28,131 bases of DNA from NCBI GenBank assembly GCA_937894585.1, contig CALBGO010000090.1:1-28131 (forward strand), written 5' to 3'. The DNA is from an uncultured Eubacterium sp. (lineage in GTDB: Bacteria > Bacillota > Clostridia > Peptostreptococcales > Anaerovoracaceae). Positions 22,153 to 28,131 of this stretch are shown one piece after another; the first letter of the stretch is position 1; every line of letters starts with the position of its first letter. The position numbers and the translations under genes were made by a program. Under the pieces are notes generated by a model. The model was not told the DNA's origin. It did not search any database and saw only the letters and a program-made list of their open reading frames with translations.

Positions 22153-22347
22153 CTATCCAATTAAAAGATAAATTAACCTGCATACAGTAAAAATACATAT
22201 CGGAATTCCCGCAAAGATGCTGAAATAGTCTAATGATTTTAGCATACGGCTATCCCACTCTTTTATCTTATAGCGCTTAATCCCTTCTGAAATTAAGACT
22301 AGTTCCGCAAGTATACAGAATGTCAATGTAACAATTGATTGATCCAT
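22153..22347 (-). CDS. Small two-helix membrane protein (64 aa)
   Basis: MDQSIVTLTFCILAELVLIS opens the first of two membrane helices (about 4-22 and 40-62), joined by a basic loop (KRYKIKEWDSR). AGGGGA precedes the ATG, and the gene begins 11 nt after the stop of the 339-aa exported protein, so the two are almost certainly cotranscribed. No family is recognised. The pairing of a secreted protein with a tiny membrane protein recalls effector-immunity pairs; this is a guess. Confidence 0.65.
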   Translation of the reverse strand: MDQSIVTLTFCILAELVLISEGIKRYKIKEWDSRMLKSLDYFSIFAGIPICIFTVCRLIYLLIG

Positions 22348-22383
22348 TTCATTTTCCCCTATCTGATATCCACACTAATTTTT
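22342..22383 (-). repeat. Intact copy of the 42-bp gene-end repeat
   Basis: Covers the last eight codons of the 339-aa protein gene and the ribosome binding site and start of the next gene. A second copy is at 20749-20790. Confidence 0.75.
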
Positions 22384-23378
22384 ACATTCTTATATTGGCG
22401 ACCTTGCACCCATCTTCCGCCTTGATGCTTATAAATAGCCCATACATCATATGTAAAAACAACATCTGTATAGTCATATCCTCTTAAATCTTGAACCGTT
22501 GCATAACCTGTAATTGCCCAAGAAGCCCAGCCTATAATCGGTATGACCTTAGTTCCAAGTCTTTTCACTATAGCATCCTCAATCTTTTTCTTGGAAGCAT
22601 CTGATAGCACTTTTGATGTTGTCCCGGATGCGAAAGATAATCCTCCGATTACTGAATGGCTAAAAGTCATCTTATGAGTTTCAGTTCTAAGTTTATGATT
22701 CTCTGGTTTTGTAGATGTCAAGCCTATTTTAATTGGGAAACTGGAATCATTACCAAAATCCACATATTGTACAAGAGTTGTTCCCATAATATCATATCTA
22801 GTGTCCACTAATTTACCCTTTGCATCCGTTGCCTTTGCAGGATCAATTACTGAAACAATCTCGCCTTGATAATTTAAAACATAAATCCACCCAATTTCTG
22901 GAACTATTAACTCACCTTCGTCGAATTCATTCTCCTTCTGTAACTCCGCATAATAGTCTTCCGATTTAATTAAGCGGTATCCTGGTGGCAGATTAAAATT
23001 AAAGGAATACTTTTTCGAAGCAGAAGCTCTTTCTATAGATACTTCCATTTTATTTCCGGCCAAATTGATTCCTCCCTCTTTCGTTTTTATAGATTGTATG
23101 CTTAATCTTACATTCGAGTTTTCATGATACACTATTCCCCTCTCAGTTTGCAAAACCAATTTGCTTCCCTGTATCTCTTCCGGAAAATCCACGGTAACAT
23201 TTTCTCTCGTGCACATTGAAGGTAAAACCATTTCATTTTTTGTATTCAGCAGTAAATCCTGCGGAGCATCTACATCGTTTGCAAAAACAAGAATATTTGT
23301 TCCTGTTCCTAAAATCATAATGACTACTAAAAAGATACTCATTCCTTTTTTCATATATTTACTCATCTTTCTTCCCAT
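22359..23378 (-). CDS. Exported protein of unknown function (339 aa)
   Basis: The N-terminus MGRKMSKYMKKGMSIFLVVI continues to a probable signal peptidase site after VFA (residue 33). The mature part is hydrophilic and probably beta-rich up to about residue 230. A Gly/Ala/Ser-rich segment follows (SVIGGLSFASG, then VIPIIGWASWAITGYA around 280-295) that could form amphipathic or membrane-active helices, then a Tyr/Trp-rich end (VWAIYKHQGGRWVQGR) closing with KISVDIR. No known domain is recognised. AGGGA precedes the ATG; Met5 is an alternative start. It lies downstream of the 229-aa exported protein gene, about 250 nt away, and directly upstream of a 64-aa membrane protein. Confidence 0.75.
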   Translation of the reverse strand: MGRKMSKYMKKGMSIFLVVIMILGTGTNILVFANDVDAPQDLLLNTKNEMVLPSMCTRENVTVDFPEEIQGSKLVLQTERGIVYHENSNVRLSIQSIKTKEGGINLAGNKMEVSIERASASKKYSFNFNLPPGYRLIKSEDYYAELQKENEFDEGELIVPEIGWIYVLNYQGEIVSVIDPAKATDAKGKLVDTRYDIMGTTLVQYVDFGNDSSFPIKIGLTSTKPENHKLRTETHKMTFSHSVIGGLSFASGTTSKVLSDASKKKIEDAIVKRLGTKVIPIIGWASWAITGYATVQDLRGYDYTDVVFTYDVWAIYKHQGGRWVQGRQYKNVKISVDIR

Positions 23379-23599
23379 TTTTATTCCCTTTCTTTATCTC
23401 AAAATCAAATTGACTTTGAGTTTCACAGGCGATATAATCTTTTTATAGAGTTTTCTTAATTTCTTGTTATAGTTCCTACGCTACGACTTGATTTTGAAAA
23501 CTCTTTTTCTTTTGCAGTTTACTGCTTCTTACTTCCACATCGGTCTGTCCTCCGTTTCAAAGGCTTAACTTCAAGCTATAACTGATAAATCCCTTTTTT

Positions 23600-23684
23600 A
23601 TAACCTCTGTTCCCAATACCCGCAGTTTACATTATGATACTTTCGTCAGGTTCCATGCCTGCTGTACCTGCAGCCGTTTCCCTG
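23600..23684 (-). repeat. Copy 2 of the 85-bp gene-end repeat
   Basis: The intact partner of 21448-21532. The 250-nt interval 23379-23599 otherwise holds no gene I can support; a GGAGG followed by ATG and an early stop near 23540 looks like another relic start. Confidence 0.85.
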
Positions 23685-24321
23685 CTTTATCGTGCTTCAG
23701 ATATTTTACTGTTGTATTCAATTTGTATTTCTGTGCCGCCCTTATACCGGCTTTACAAGCAAAATTGCAATAAATAGATGCTACACTGTTAACGCTTCTA
23801 GCCGTGGATTTTGATATAACAGGGGAATCCATTTCCACTCTGCTCATTTCAACACCACCCATATCAGGGGTTCCATACCGTTCATCAATTCCATTTACTG
23901 ATAGCATATAGTGATTTTCTAATGATAAAGTAATAACATCGCTACCGCAAGCTACAGTTGCCTTCGCTGTAAAGTATCTGTTTCCATACTCCTTCCATAC
24001 ATTGGCAGAACCAGAGGTTGCCATCGGTCTAACCGTCATCGGCTGTTCTTTGTCCTCTGCTCTGTCCTGCAGCTCTACCCGCAAAGTACAGTTATCTCCC
24101 AAATCATATTCATAAACACCGTATTCCGCACCCACTGGCAGCTGTGGCTGTTCCTCCTGCAGCACTCTGACAGCATCGTCAATTTTTTCAGATACCATCT
24201 GATCTGCTTCTGTATTCGATTTTTCCTCAGCCACTTCCACCTCTGTGTCAGCAAATACAGCCGCCTGTGAAGTTACAACCATCATCACCGCCAAAAGTGT
24301 TACTGTTAATTTCTTTTTCAT
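23632..24321 (-). CDS. Secreted protein of unknown function (229 aa)
   Basis: MKKKLTVTLLAVMMVVTSQA is a clear Sec signal peptide, with cleavage expected after VFA (residue 24). The mature part begins acidic (TEVEVAEEKSNTEADQ), has a central probably beta-rich domain, and ends in a basic C-terminus with two nearby cysteines (YCNFACKAG, near 185) and LQVQQAWNLTKVS. No known family is recognised. CGGAGG lies before the ATG. The promoter at 24373-24440 has two LytTR boxes and near-consensus elements, so it is likely the main target of the adjacent two-component system. Its last codons are duplicated at 21480-21532. Confidence 0.8.
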   Translation of the reverse strand: MKKKLTVTLLAVMMVVTSQAAVFADTEVEVAEEKSNTEADQMVSEKIDDAVRVLQEEQPQLPVGAEYGVYEYDLGDNCTLRVELQDRAEDKEQPMTVRPMATSGSANVWKEYGNRYFTAKATVACGSDVITLSLENHYMLSVNGIDERYGTPDMGGVEMSRVEMDSPVISKSTARSVNSVASIYCNFACKAGIRAAQKYKLNTTVKYLKHDKAGKRLQVQQAWNLTKVS

Positions 24322-24372
24322 CTCGTCCTCCGTTATTTACTGCTTTATCACAGCAGTATTATTTATATTTGC

Positions 24373-24440
24373 AGTATAATTCTCTGTAAAACCAAATGCA
24401 ACAACTTTCGGTCGAGCGGTCGATTTTTCGGCTGAACGGT
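24373..24440 (-). promoter_or_regulatory. LytTR-box promoter of the 229-aa secreted protein
   Basis: Minus strand: ACCGTTCAG (24432-24440), ACCGCTCGA 20 bp on (24412-24420), TTGCAT (24396-24401), 17-nt spacer, TATACT (24373-24378). The block from box 1 to GAAAGTTGT closely matches the region upstream of the response regulator at 26565-26602. Confidence 0.7.
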
Positions 24441-24472
24441 AAATTTTCAGGGCATATTGACCTAAAATGCGC

Positions 24473-24507
24473 ATTTTAAAACCGGATAACACTCTGTCAT
24501 CCGGTTT
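24473..24507 (-). terminator. Rho-independent terminator after the sensor kinase gene
   Basis: Minus strand: AACCGGAT pairs with ATCCGGTT across an 11-nt loop, followed by TTAAAAT. It separates the regulatory genes from the secreted-protein promoter. Confidence 0.75.
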
Positions 24508-24517
24508 CAATCTCTGT

Positions 24518-25813
24518 TTATTTTTCTTTACATCGCAGTAGAATATCGGTAATCACGATGCCGTCTTCGCAGGTCCATGTGATTTTTCCGCCGTGTTTTT
24601 CGGCAGCCTCCAGCATATTTTCCACACCGATTCCGTGATTAAGTCTATCCGTTTTCGTTGTCTGAAATACACCGTCTCTGATAAGCGGCAGCTCTTTTGC
24701 CGGATTTATAATCTGAATCGAAGCAAAATTCCCCGTATTACTGAACTCAATCTGTATCTTCCGTTTATCACTGCATTGTTTCACCGCTTCATAAGCATTC
24801 TTCACTGCATTGGAAACAATCACGCACAAATCCGTTTCGGGTATCAGCAGACCATCCGGCAGATTCCCCTTTACTTTCAGCTCAATCTCCGCCTCCCTGC
24901 ACAGCGACAGATACTGATTCAGAATTGCATCACAGATGATATTGTTGCTGCAAATCAGCTTAAACCTGCTGCGTGCCATGGATAGTCCTTCTATATACCG
25001 CACCAGTTCTTCTCTTGAGCCGCTCTCTGCCAGATTCTGCAATGCGATAATATGACCGTTGTAATCGTGGCGGAACTTCCGCAGCTCCCTGTCTCTATTG
25101 CTGAGCAGACGATACTGCTCCGTCTGCTCCCGAATGCACTTTTCATTCAGATGCAGCATTTTTTTCAGTTCTCTTCGCTGTGTTATCTGTATGCAAATCA
25201 GCACCATCATAGCTATAAAAAGGAAAAACACAATCCCATTCTTTATTTGATTTTGTCCTCGAACAATCTCCCCAATATATTCGATTTCCCCACTGCTCCA
25301 AGGGCTAAAATAGAATACCGGATAAGTCAAAATAAATGAACCCAGCACCAATGAATTCAATTTCTCAAAACTTCGATTGATAGCTTTTCTGTTCTTTTTA
25401 AACACCACCCAAAGTAAAACCAGTACTGCGGCAATCAACAACTGCGCAGCAATCATAACCAGTCCCCAATCAATATCTATAATATTTCTTCCGCCTCTGA
25501 TTAAAATAGCTGCACCTAGACAGGCTTGGATCATTTCCTCAAACAGCACACACATTCCAACCCCACTAAAGAAAAGGTTCCACTTTTTCCCTGCAAATAG
25601 TAGTAAAGTTCCAACCCCTTCTATGCACAACCGCAGAAAAAACAGAGAGATACCCCAATCAGGCGGTGCAATCTCCAGCCACCAATACAACATAATCATA
25701 GCAGCCCCTGCTATGACCATAATACGATTGTCTCGGAAATCATAGCCCAAAACTCCTTTCAACAGCATCACCAAATTAGCAAACATGAGTATGAGCATTA
25801 CTACCAACAGCAT
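24518..25813 (-). CDS. GHKL sensor histidine kinase, AgrC/ComD-like
   Basis: A 431-residue membrane kinase. The N-terminal ~212 residues contain about six or seven membrane helices, the usual sensor of peptide-pheromone kinases. Then come a coiled linker and the dimerisation helix with H249 in RKFRHDYNGH. The ATPase domain has an N box around N335/N339 (SNAVKNAYEAV) and a G box GIGVENM (394-400), the GHKL_5 type. GGAGG lies eight bases before the ATG. The gene starts 12 nt after the response regulator, so the pair is one operon. No AgrB-like protease, AgrD-like or double-glycine peptide gene is seen nearby, so the signal is unknown. Confidence 0.9.
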   Translation of the reverse strand: MLLVVMLILMFANLVMLLKGVLGYDFRDNRIMVIAGAAMIMLYWWLEIAPPDWGISLFFLRLCIEGVGTLLLFAGKKWNLFFSGVGMCVLFEEMIQACLGAAILIRGGRNIIDIDWGLVMIAAQLLIAAVLVLLWVVFKKNRKAINRSFEKLNSLVLGSFILTYPVFYFSPWSSGEIEYIGEIVRGQNQIKNGIVFFLFIAMMVLICIQITQRRELKKMLHLNEKCIREQTEQYRLLSNRDRELRKFRHDYNGHIIALQNLAESGSREELVRYIEGLSMARSRFKLICSNNIICDAILNQYLSLCREAEIELKVKGNLPDGLLIPETDLCVIVSNAVKNAYEAVKQCSDKRKIQIEFSNTGNFASIQIINPAKELPLIRDGVFQTTKTDRLNHGIGVENMLEAAEKHGGKITWTCEDGIVITDILLRCKEK

Positions 25814-25825
25814 ATTCCATTCCTC

Positions 25826-26521
25826 CTATGCGTGTGAGCCGTATTTGTGGACATATTCTGCGAATTTCGTCAGGCAGTCCGCCCCTTTTCTTCTGCTGAC
25901 CTGCAGAATGTCCCCGCTCGTCAGTTTCACCGTATTTACCGTAAGGTCGAAAATATGCTTGCAGTTTACCAGCTGTGAGCGGTTAATCCGTATAAAATAC
26001 ACATCCGCAAGTTCCTTCTCCCAGACGCCAAGAGGCTTTGACAGGCCGGCTTTCACCCTGCCGTCTGCCAGCACCGCTTTGGTATAACGGTGATCTGCAG
26101 AAAAATACAGAATCTTTTCACTGGAAATCTCCGTGCCGTCTTCAAATCCGACAAGTTTTCCCGCATTGATCAGGCGAACCGCTTTTTTCAGGCTCATAAA
26201 AATATCAAACTCTTCGATAGGCTTCTGCACGAATCCGATTACATTCTTCCCGAAAGCTCTCGGCATATATTCGTCGTAGCCGGTAACAAAAACAATCAAA
26301 GGTCCCTCCCCGTCATCAAGGGTATTTTTGATGGCAATCCCGTCAAGTTCCGGCATCTCCACATCCAGCAGCAGTAAATCCAAATCCTTATCTTTCAGTT
26401 CCTCCCAGCAGACAAAACAAAACAGCTCCACCTTCTGACCGGTTTCTTCAAAATACCGCCTGCACCAGCTCTCTGTTTCGCGCAGTTCCTTTTCCACATC
26501 GTCACATATTCCGATTCTCAT
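25826..26521 (-). CDS. LytTR-family response regulator, AgrA-like
   Basis: A 231-residue regulator. The receiver domain has D7/D8 (ICDD), phospho-acceptor D53 (LLDVEMPELDG), T80 and K100. The LytTR DNA-binding domain spans about 125-225, with the conserved FIRINRSQLVN (176-186) and DILQVSRRKGADC. LytTR proteins bind pairs of ~9-bp direct repeats about two helical turns apart and activate from just upstream of the -35. Sites of exactly that kind are found upstream of this gene and of nearby genes. AGGAG precedes the ATG. It follows whiA by 88 nt without a clear terminator, so some readthrough is possible. Confidence 0.93.
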   Translation of the reverse strand: MRIGICDDVEKELRETESWCRRYFEETGQKVELFCFVCWEELKDKDLDLLLLDVEMPELDGIAIKNTLDDGEGPLIVFVTGYDEYMPRAFGKNVIGFVQKPIEEFDIFMSLKKAVRLINAGKLVGFEDGTEISSEKILYFSADHRYTKAVLADGRVKAGLSKPLGVWEKELADVYFIRINRSQLVNCKHIFDLTVNTVKLTSGDILQVSRRKGADCLTKFAEYVHKYGSHA

Positions 26522-26534
26522 TTCTTACTCCTAT

Positions 26535-26602
26535 AGCGTACCACAGCCGCCCGGCGCTTTCCACAACTTTCGGGTAAGCGGTCGATTTTTCGGCTAAGCG
26601 GT
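26535..26602 (-). promoter_or_regulatory. LytTR boxes upstream of the response regulator (autoregulation)
   Basis: Minus strand: ACCGCTTAG (26594-26602) and ACCGCTTAC (26574-26582), 20-bp period, then CCGAAAGTTGT as at 24402-24411. By the same spacing the -35 would read TGGAAA (26558-26563) and the -10 TACGCT (26535-26540). These are poor matches, and the resulting start would fall near the ribosome binding site, so the exact promoter is uncertain. Confidence 0.55.
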
Positions 26603-26609
26603 AAAAAAA

Positions 26610-27551
26610 CTATAATTTCGCGGCTATCTCATCGATTTTCCGAAGTCTGTTGTTGATGCCGGACTTTTTCATCGGCGGCTCCATCATCTCGCCCAGCTGC
26701 GTCAGGCTGGCTTCCGGGTGTTCCAAGCGCAGCTGCGCTGCGGCGCGAAGTTTTTCCGGGAGCCAGTCAAGACCTTTTGCCGCTTCGATTTTCCGAATCG
26801 CCGCAATCTGCTTTTCCGCAGCATCAAGGGCTCTGTCCGTGTTGGCGTTGTCACAGTTTGTGATCCGCACCGCATCGTTGACAAGCCCTTTCTTGATTCT
26901 CACATCTTCAAAAGCGAATACCTGACTGCTGGCTCCCATAATCGCAAGGGTATCACTGATGTATTCGGAGTTTTTCATATAAACTATAAAAGAGTCCTTG
27001 CGGGCGACGACTTTCGCCGATAAATCCACAAAAGAGTTGATCATTTTCTTCAAATCGTTTGCCAGCGTTCTGCTGGCACAGACAAATTCCAGATGGTAGC
27101 TGTTTGACGGATCATTGACCGAACCTGCTCCCATAAAAATTCCGCGCAGATAAGCCTTGCGGCAGCATTTGCTTCTGATAATACCGTCATAAATACCGTC
27201 GGAAATATAATTATTGCCCTCGCGAACCAGTAAAATGCCTGTTTCCCGCAGTATCTGCTCACTGCGCATCTCCGGTCCGATGGAAAGCATATAGGCATGG
27301 CCTTTTTTCAGTCCCTGGGCTTCTGTAACAAGAAGCTCCGTATCTACCTGAAAGTATTCTTTAATCAATTTTTTATAATGTCTTGCAACCGCCGGATTCT
27401 CCGTGGTAATGACAATCTTGAACCTGCCGCCTCCTGCAAGACGCAGGCTTCCCGAGACTCTGAGAAAACCGGAAATCTCCGCAAGCATACAGCACTTCTT
27501 CGCCGGCTCGATTCTGGACAACTCATTTTTTGTTTCTGTTGCAAATGACAT
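26610..27551 (-). CDS. whiA: DNA-binding protein WhiA
   Basis: A 313-residue protein of the usual length. The N-terminal two-thirds is a degenerate LAGLIDADG-type fold, with motif-like helices CMLAEISGFLRVSG (21-34) and YLRGIFMGAGSV (134-145). The C-terminal part (about 225-310) is the WhiA helix-turn-helix, including ITNCDNANTDRALDAAEKQ and LTQLGEMMEPPMKKSGINNRL. WhiA affects cell division, chromosome segregation and, in actinobacteria, sporulation. In many Firmicutes whiA follows rapZ and yvcK; here it is preceded by a palindromic element and its own promoter, so it is separated from that cluster. AAGGA precedes the ATG. Confidence 0.95.
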   Translation of the reverse strand: MSFATETKNELSRIEPAKKCCMLAEISGFLRVSGSLRLAGGGRFKIVITTENPAVARHYKKLIKEYFQVDTELLVTEAQGLKKGHAYMLSIGPEMRSEQILRETGILLVREGNNYISDGIYDGIIRSKCCRKAYLRGIFMGAGSVNDPSNSYHLEFVCASRTLANDLKKMINSFVDLSAKVVARKDSFIVYMKNSEYISDTLAIMGASSQVFAFEDVRIKKGLVNDAVRITNCDNANTDRALDAAEKQIAAIRKIEAAKGLDWLPEKLRAAAQLRLEHPEASLTQLGEMMEPPMKKSGINNRLRKIDEIAAKL

Positions 27552-27584
27552 AATAAAAATCCTTTCTCACTTAACTGTAACTAT

Positions 27585-27613
27585 ATTTTACACGGATTTT
27601 CCCGCTTTTCCAA
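27585..27613 (-). promoter_or_regulatory. Predicted whiA promoter
   Basis: Minus strand: TTGGAA (27608-27613), 17-nt spacer, TAAAAT (27585-27590), with an overlapping TATAGT downstream. The leader would be about 30 nt. Confidence 0.5.
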
Positions 27614-27663
27614 TATAAATTCATTCTCTTCTGCCCGCTTTTCAATATAAACGCATTCTTCTG
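27601..27663. repeat. Imperfect tandem duplication upstream of whiA
   Basis: CCCGCTTTTCCAATATAAA at 27601 recurs as CCCGCTTTTCAATATAAA at 27634; each unit is about 30-33 bp and ends ATTCTCTTCTG/ATTCTTCTG. The first unit contains the whiA -35. Confidence 0.7.
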
Positions 27664-27710
27664 TCAATCCTCCCACTACCAGTTAAGAAACTACCGTTAT
27701 ATAAATTGCA

Positions 27711-27816
27711 AAATGACACAATCCCTCAGTATTAAAGGGCACTGAAAAAGCCTAATTCTTTCTTGATGAATCAGACTTTTTCAGTGCCCTTCCTATCTTA
27801 ACAGAATGTGTCATTT
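27711..27816. repeat. 106-bp palindromic element bounded by AAATGACACA
   Basis: The outer arms AAATGACACA (27711-27720) and TGTGTCATTT (27807-27816) are complementary. Inside, AAGGGCACTGAAAAAG (27735-27750) pairs perfectly with 27776-27791. On the minus strand ten more pairs, including two G-U, extend this to about 26 bp with a 9-nt loop. The arms match those at 9768-10071. Confidence 0.8.
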
Positions 27817-28078
27817 CCCGCCTTTTGCAGATCCGAAACATTCCCTCGTCGCTTTCACCGGGAAACAGGCATTTTTCTTTTCGTCTCGCAGGAAAAATCA
27901 CAGACAGAATGCTCCGAGAATTTAGCGATTTATCCGTAAGTCAGGAAGTTCCCCATATACTATCCGCTATACATCCCGCCTCACGAACCCCTCTTTGCGT
28001 TTTCGAGCTGCACACCTCCCGCGGCAGAGCCCGCTTTGAAAATTCACCCGTTAAAGTATGTGCCCGAGGAACGCACCG

Positions 28079-28131
28079 ATCGAGTAGGAGGGAGCGACTA
28101 ACTCCCGTCCTCTCACACCACCGTGCGTACG
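28079..28131 (-). mobile_element. Group II intron, 3' end only (domain V end and domain VI)
   Basis: On the minus strand the sequence runs CGTACGCACGGTGGTGTGAG, then a domain VI-like stem GGGAG-TTAGTCG-CTCCC with flanking AGGA/TCCT, and ends CCTACTCGAT. This is the familiar 3' end of a bacterial group II intron: the tail of domain V (ACGTACGG-type), the branch-site helix, and an AU-type 3' boundary. The intron body, with domain V's first half and any reverse transcriptase, lies outside the window. The 3' splice boundary is placed near 28079. Between 27817 and 28078 I see no gene. Confidence 0.7.

Noticed and set aside
19966..25813. agrB/agrD or double-glycine pheromone gene beside the AgrC-like kinase
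   Set aside because: None of the small ORFs has a Cys/Ser thiolactone core with AgrD-like ends or a GG leader, and none resembles the AgrB protease; most are two-helix membrane proteins.
1..28131. tRNA or rRNA genes
   Set aside because: No cloverleaf with GGTTCRA-type T-loop or rRNA-like stretch was found on either strand.

Overview
The window looks like the chromosome of an anaerobic, low to mid G+C Firmicute, most likely a member of the Clostridia (Eubacteriales). The evidence is WhiA, a bacterial V-type ATPase operon, a GHKL kinase with a LytTR regulator, strong AGGAGG ribosome binding sites, and TTGaca/TATAAT promoters. The species cannot be named from the sequence. Every gene I can support lies on the minus strand, so the window reads right to left.

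Layout in window coordinates. 1-5800 is an accessory stretch: a leftward promoter, a phage-type domain fragment, a YfcE-type phosphodiesterase, two SWIM zinc-finger proteins, a very small ORF, an XRE regulator, and a YefM/RelE-ParE toxin-antitoxin pair lying between two copies of a ~110-bp terminator/promoter repeat. 5790-9605 is housekeeping RNA biology: an RlmD-type 23S rRNA methyltransferase overlapping by 74 nt the end of a DEAD-box helicase gene, then a PaaI-type thioesterase whose promoter predicts a leaderless mRNA. 9606-10122 holds palindromes built on AAATGACAC. 10123-18841 is a complete nine-subunit V-type ATPase operon (order of transcription F-like stalk, I, K, E, C, F, A, B, D). 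The proteolipid carries the residues known to bind Na+ in the Enterococcus hirae enzyme. 18842-19965 is mostly non-coding and holds the operon promoter and a 5 x 36-bp minisatellite.

19966-26521 is the most unusual part: a LytTR response regulator and an AgrC-like GHKL sensor kinase, followed by exported proteins and small two-helix membrane proteins of unknown function. Four upstream regions carry the same promoter design: 9-bp ACCGYTYAN-type boxes at exactly 20-bp period, then a -35 at fixed distance, then a 17-bp spacer and the -10 (TATACT at three of the four). One copy has lost a box. The locus has been built by duplication: promoter blocks and 3' gene ends recur as fragments. I read it as a self-contained, cell-envelope or peptide-responsive regulon of secreted proteins; what it senses and does is not visible.

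26610-27551 is whiA. 27552-28131 holds the whiA promoter, another AAATGACACA-bounded palindrome, an unassigned stretch, and at the right edge the 3' end (domain V/VI) of a group II intron running out of the window.
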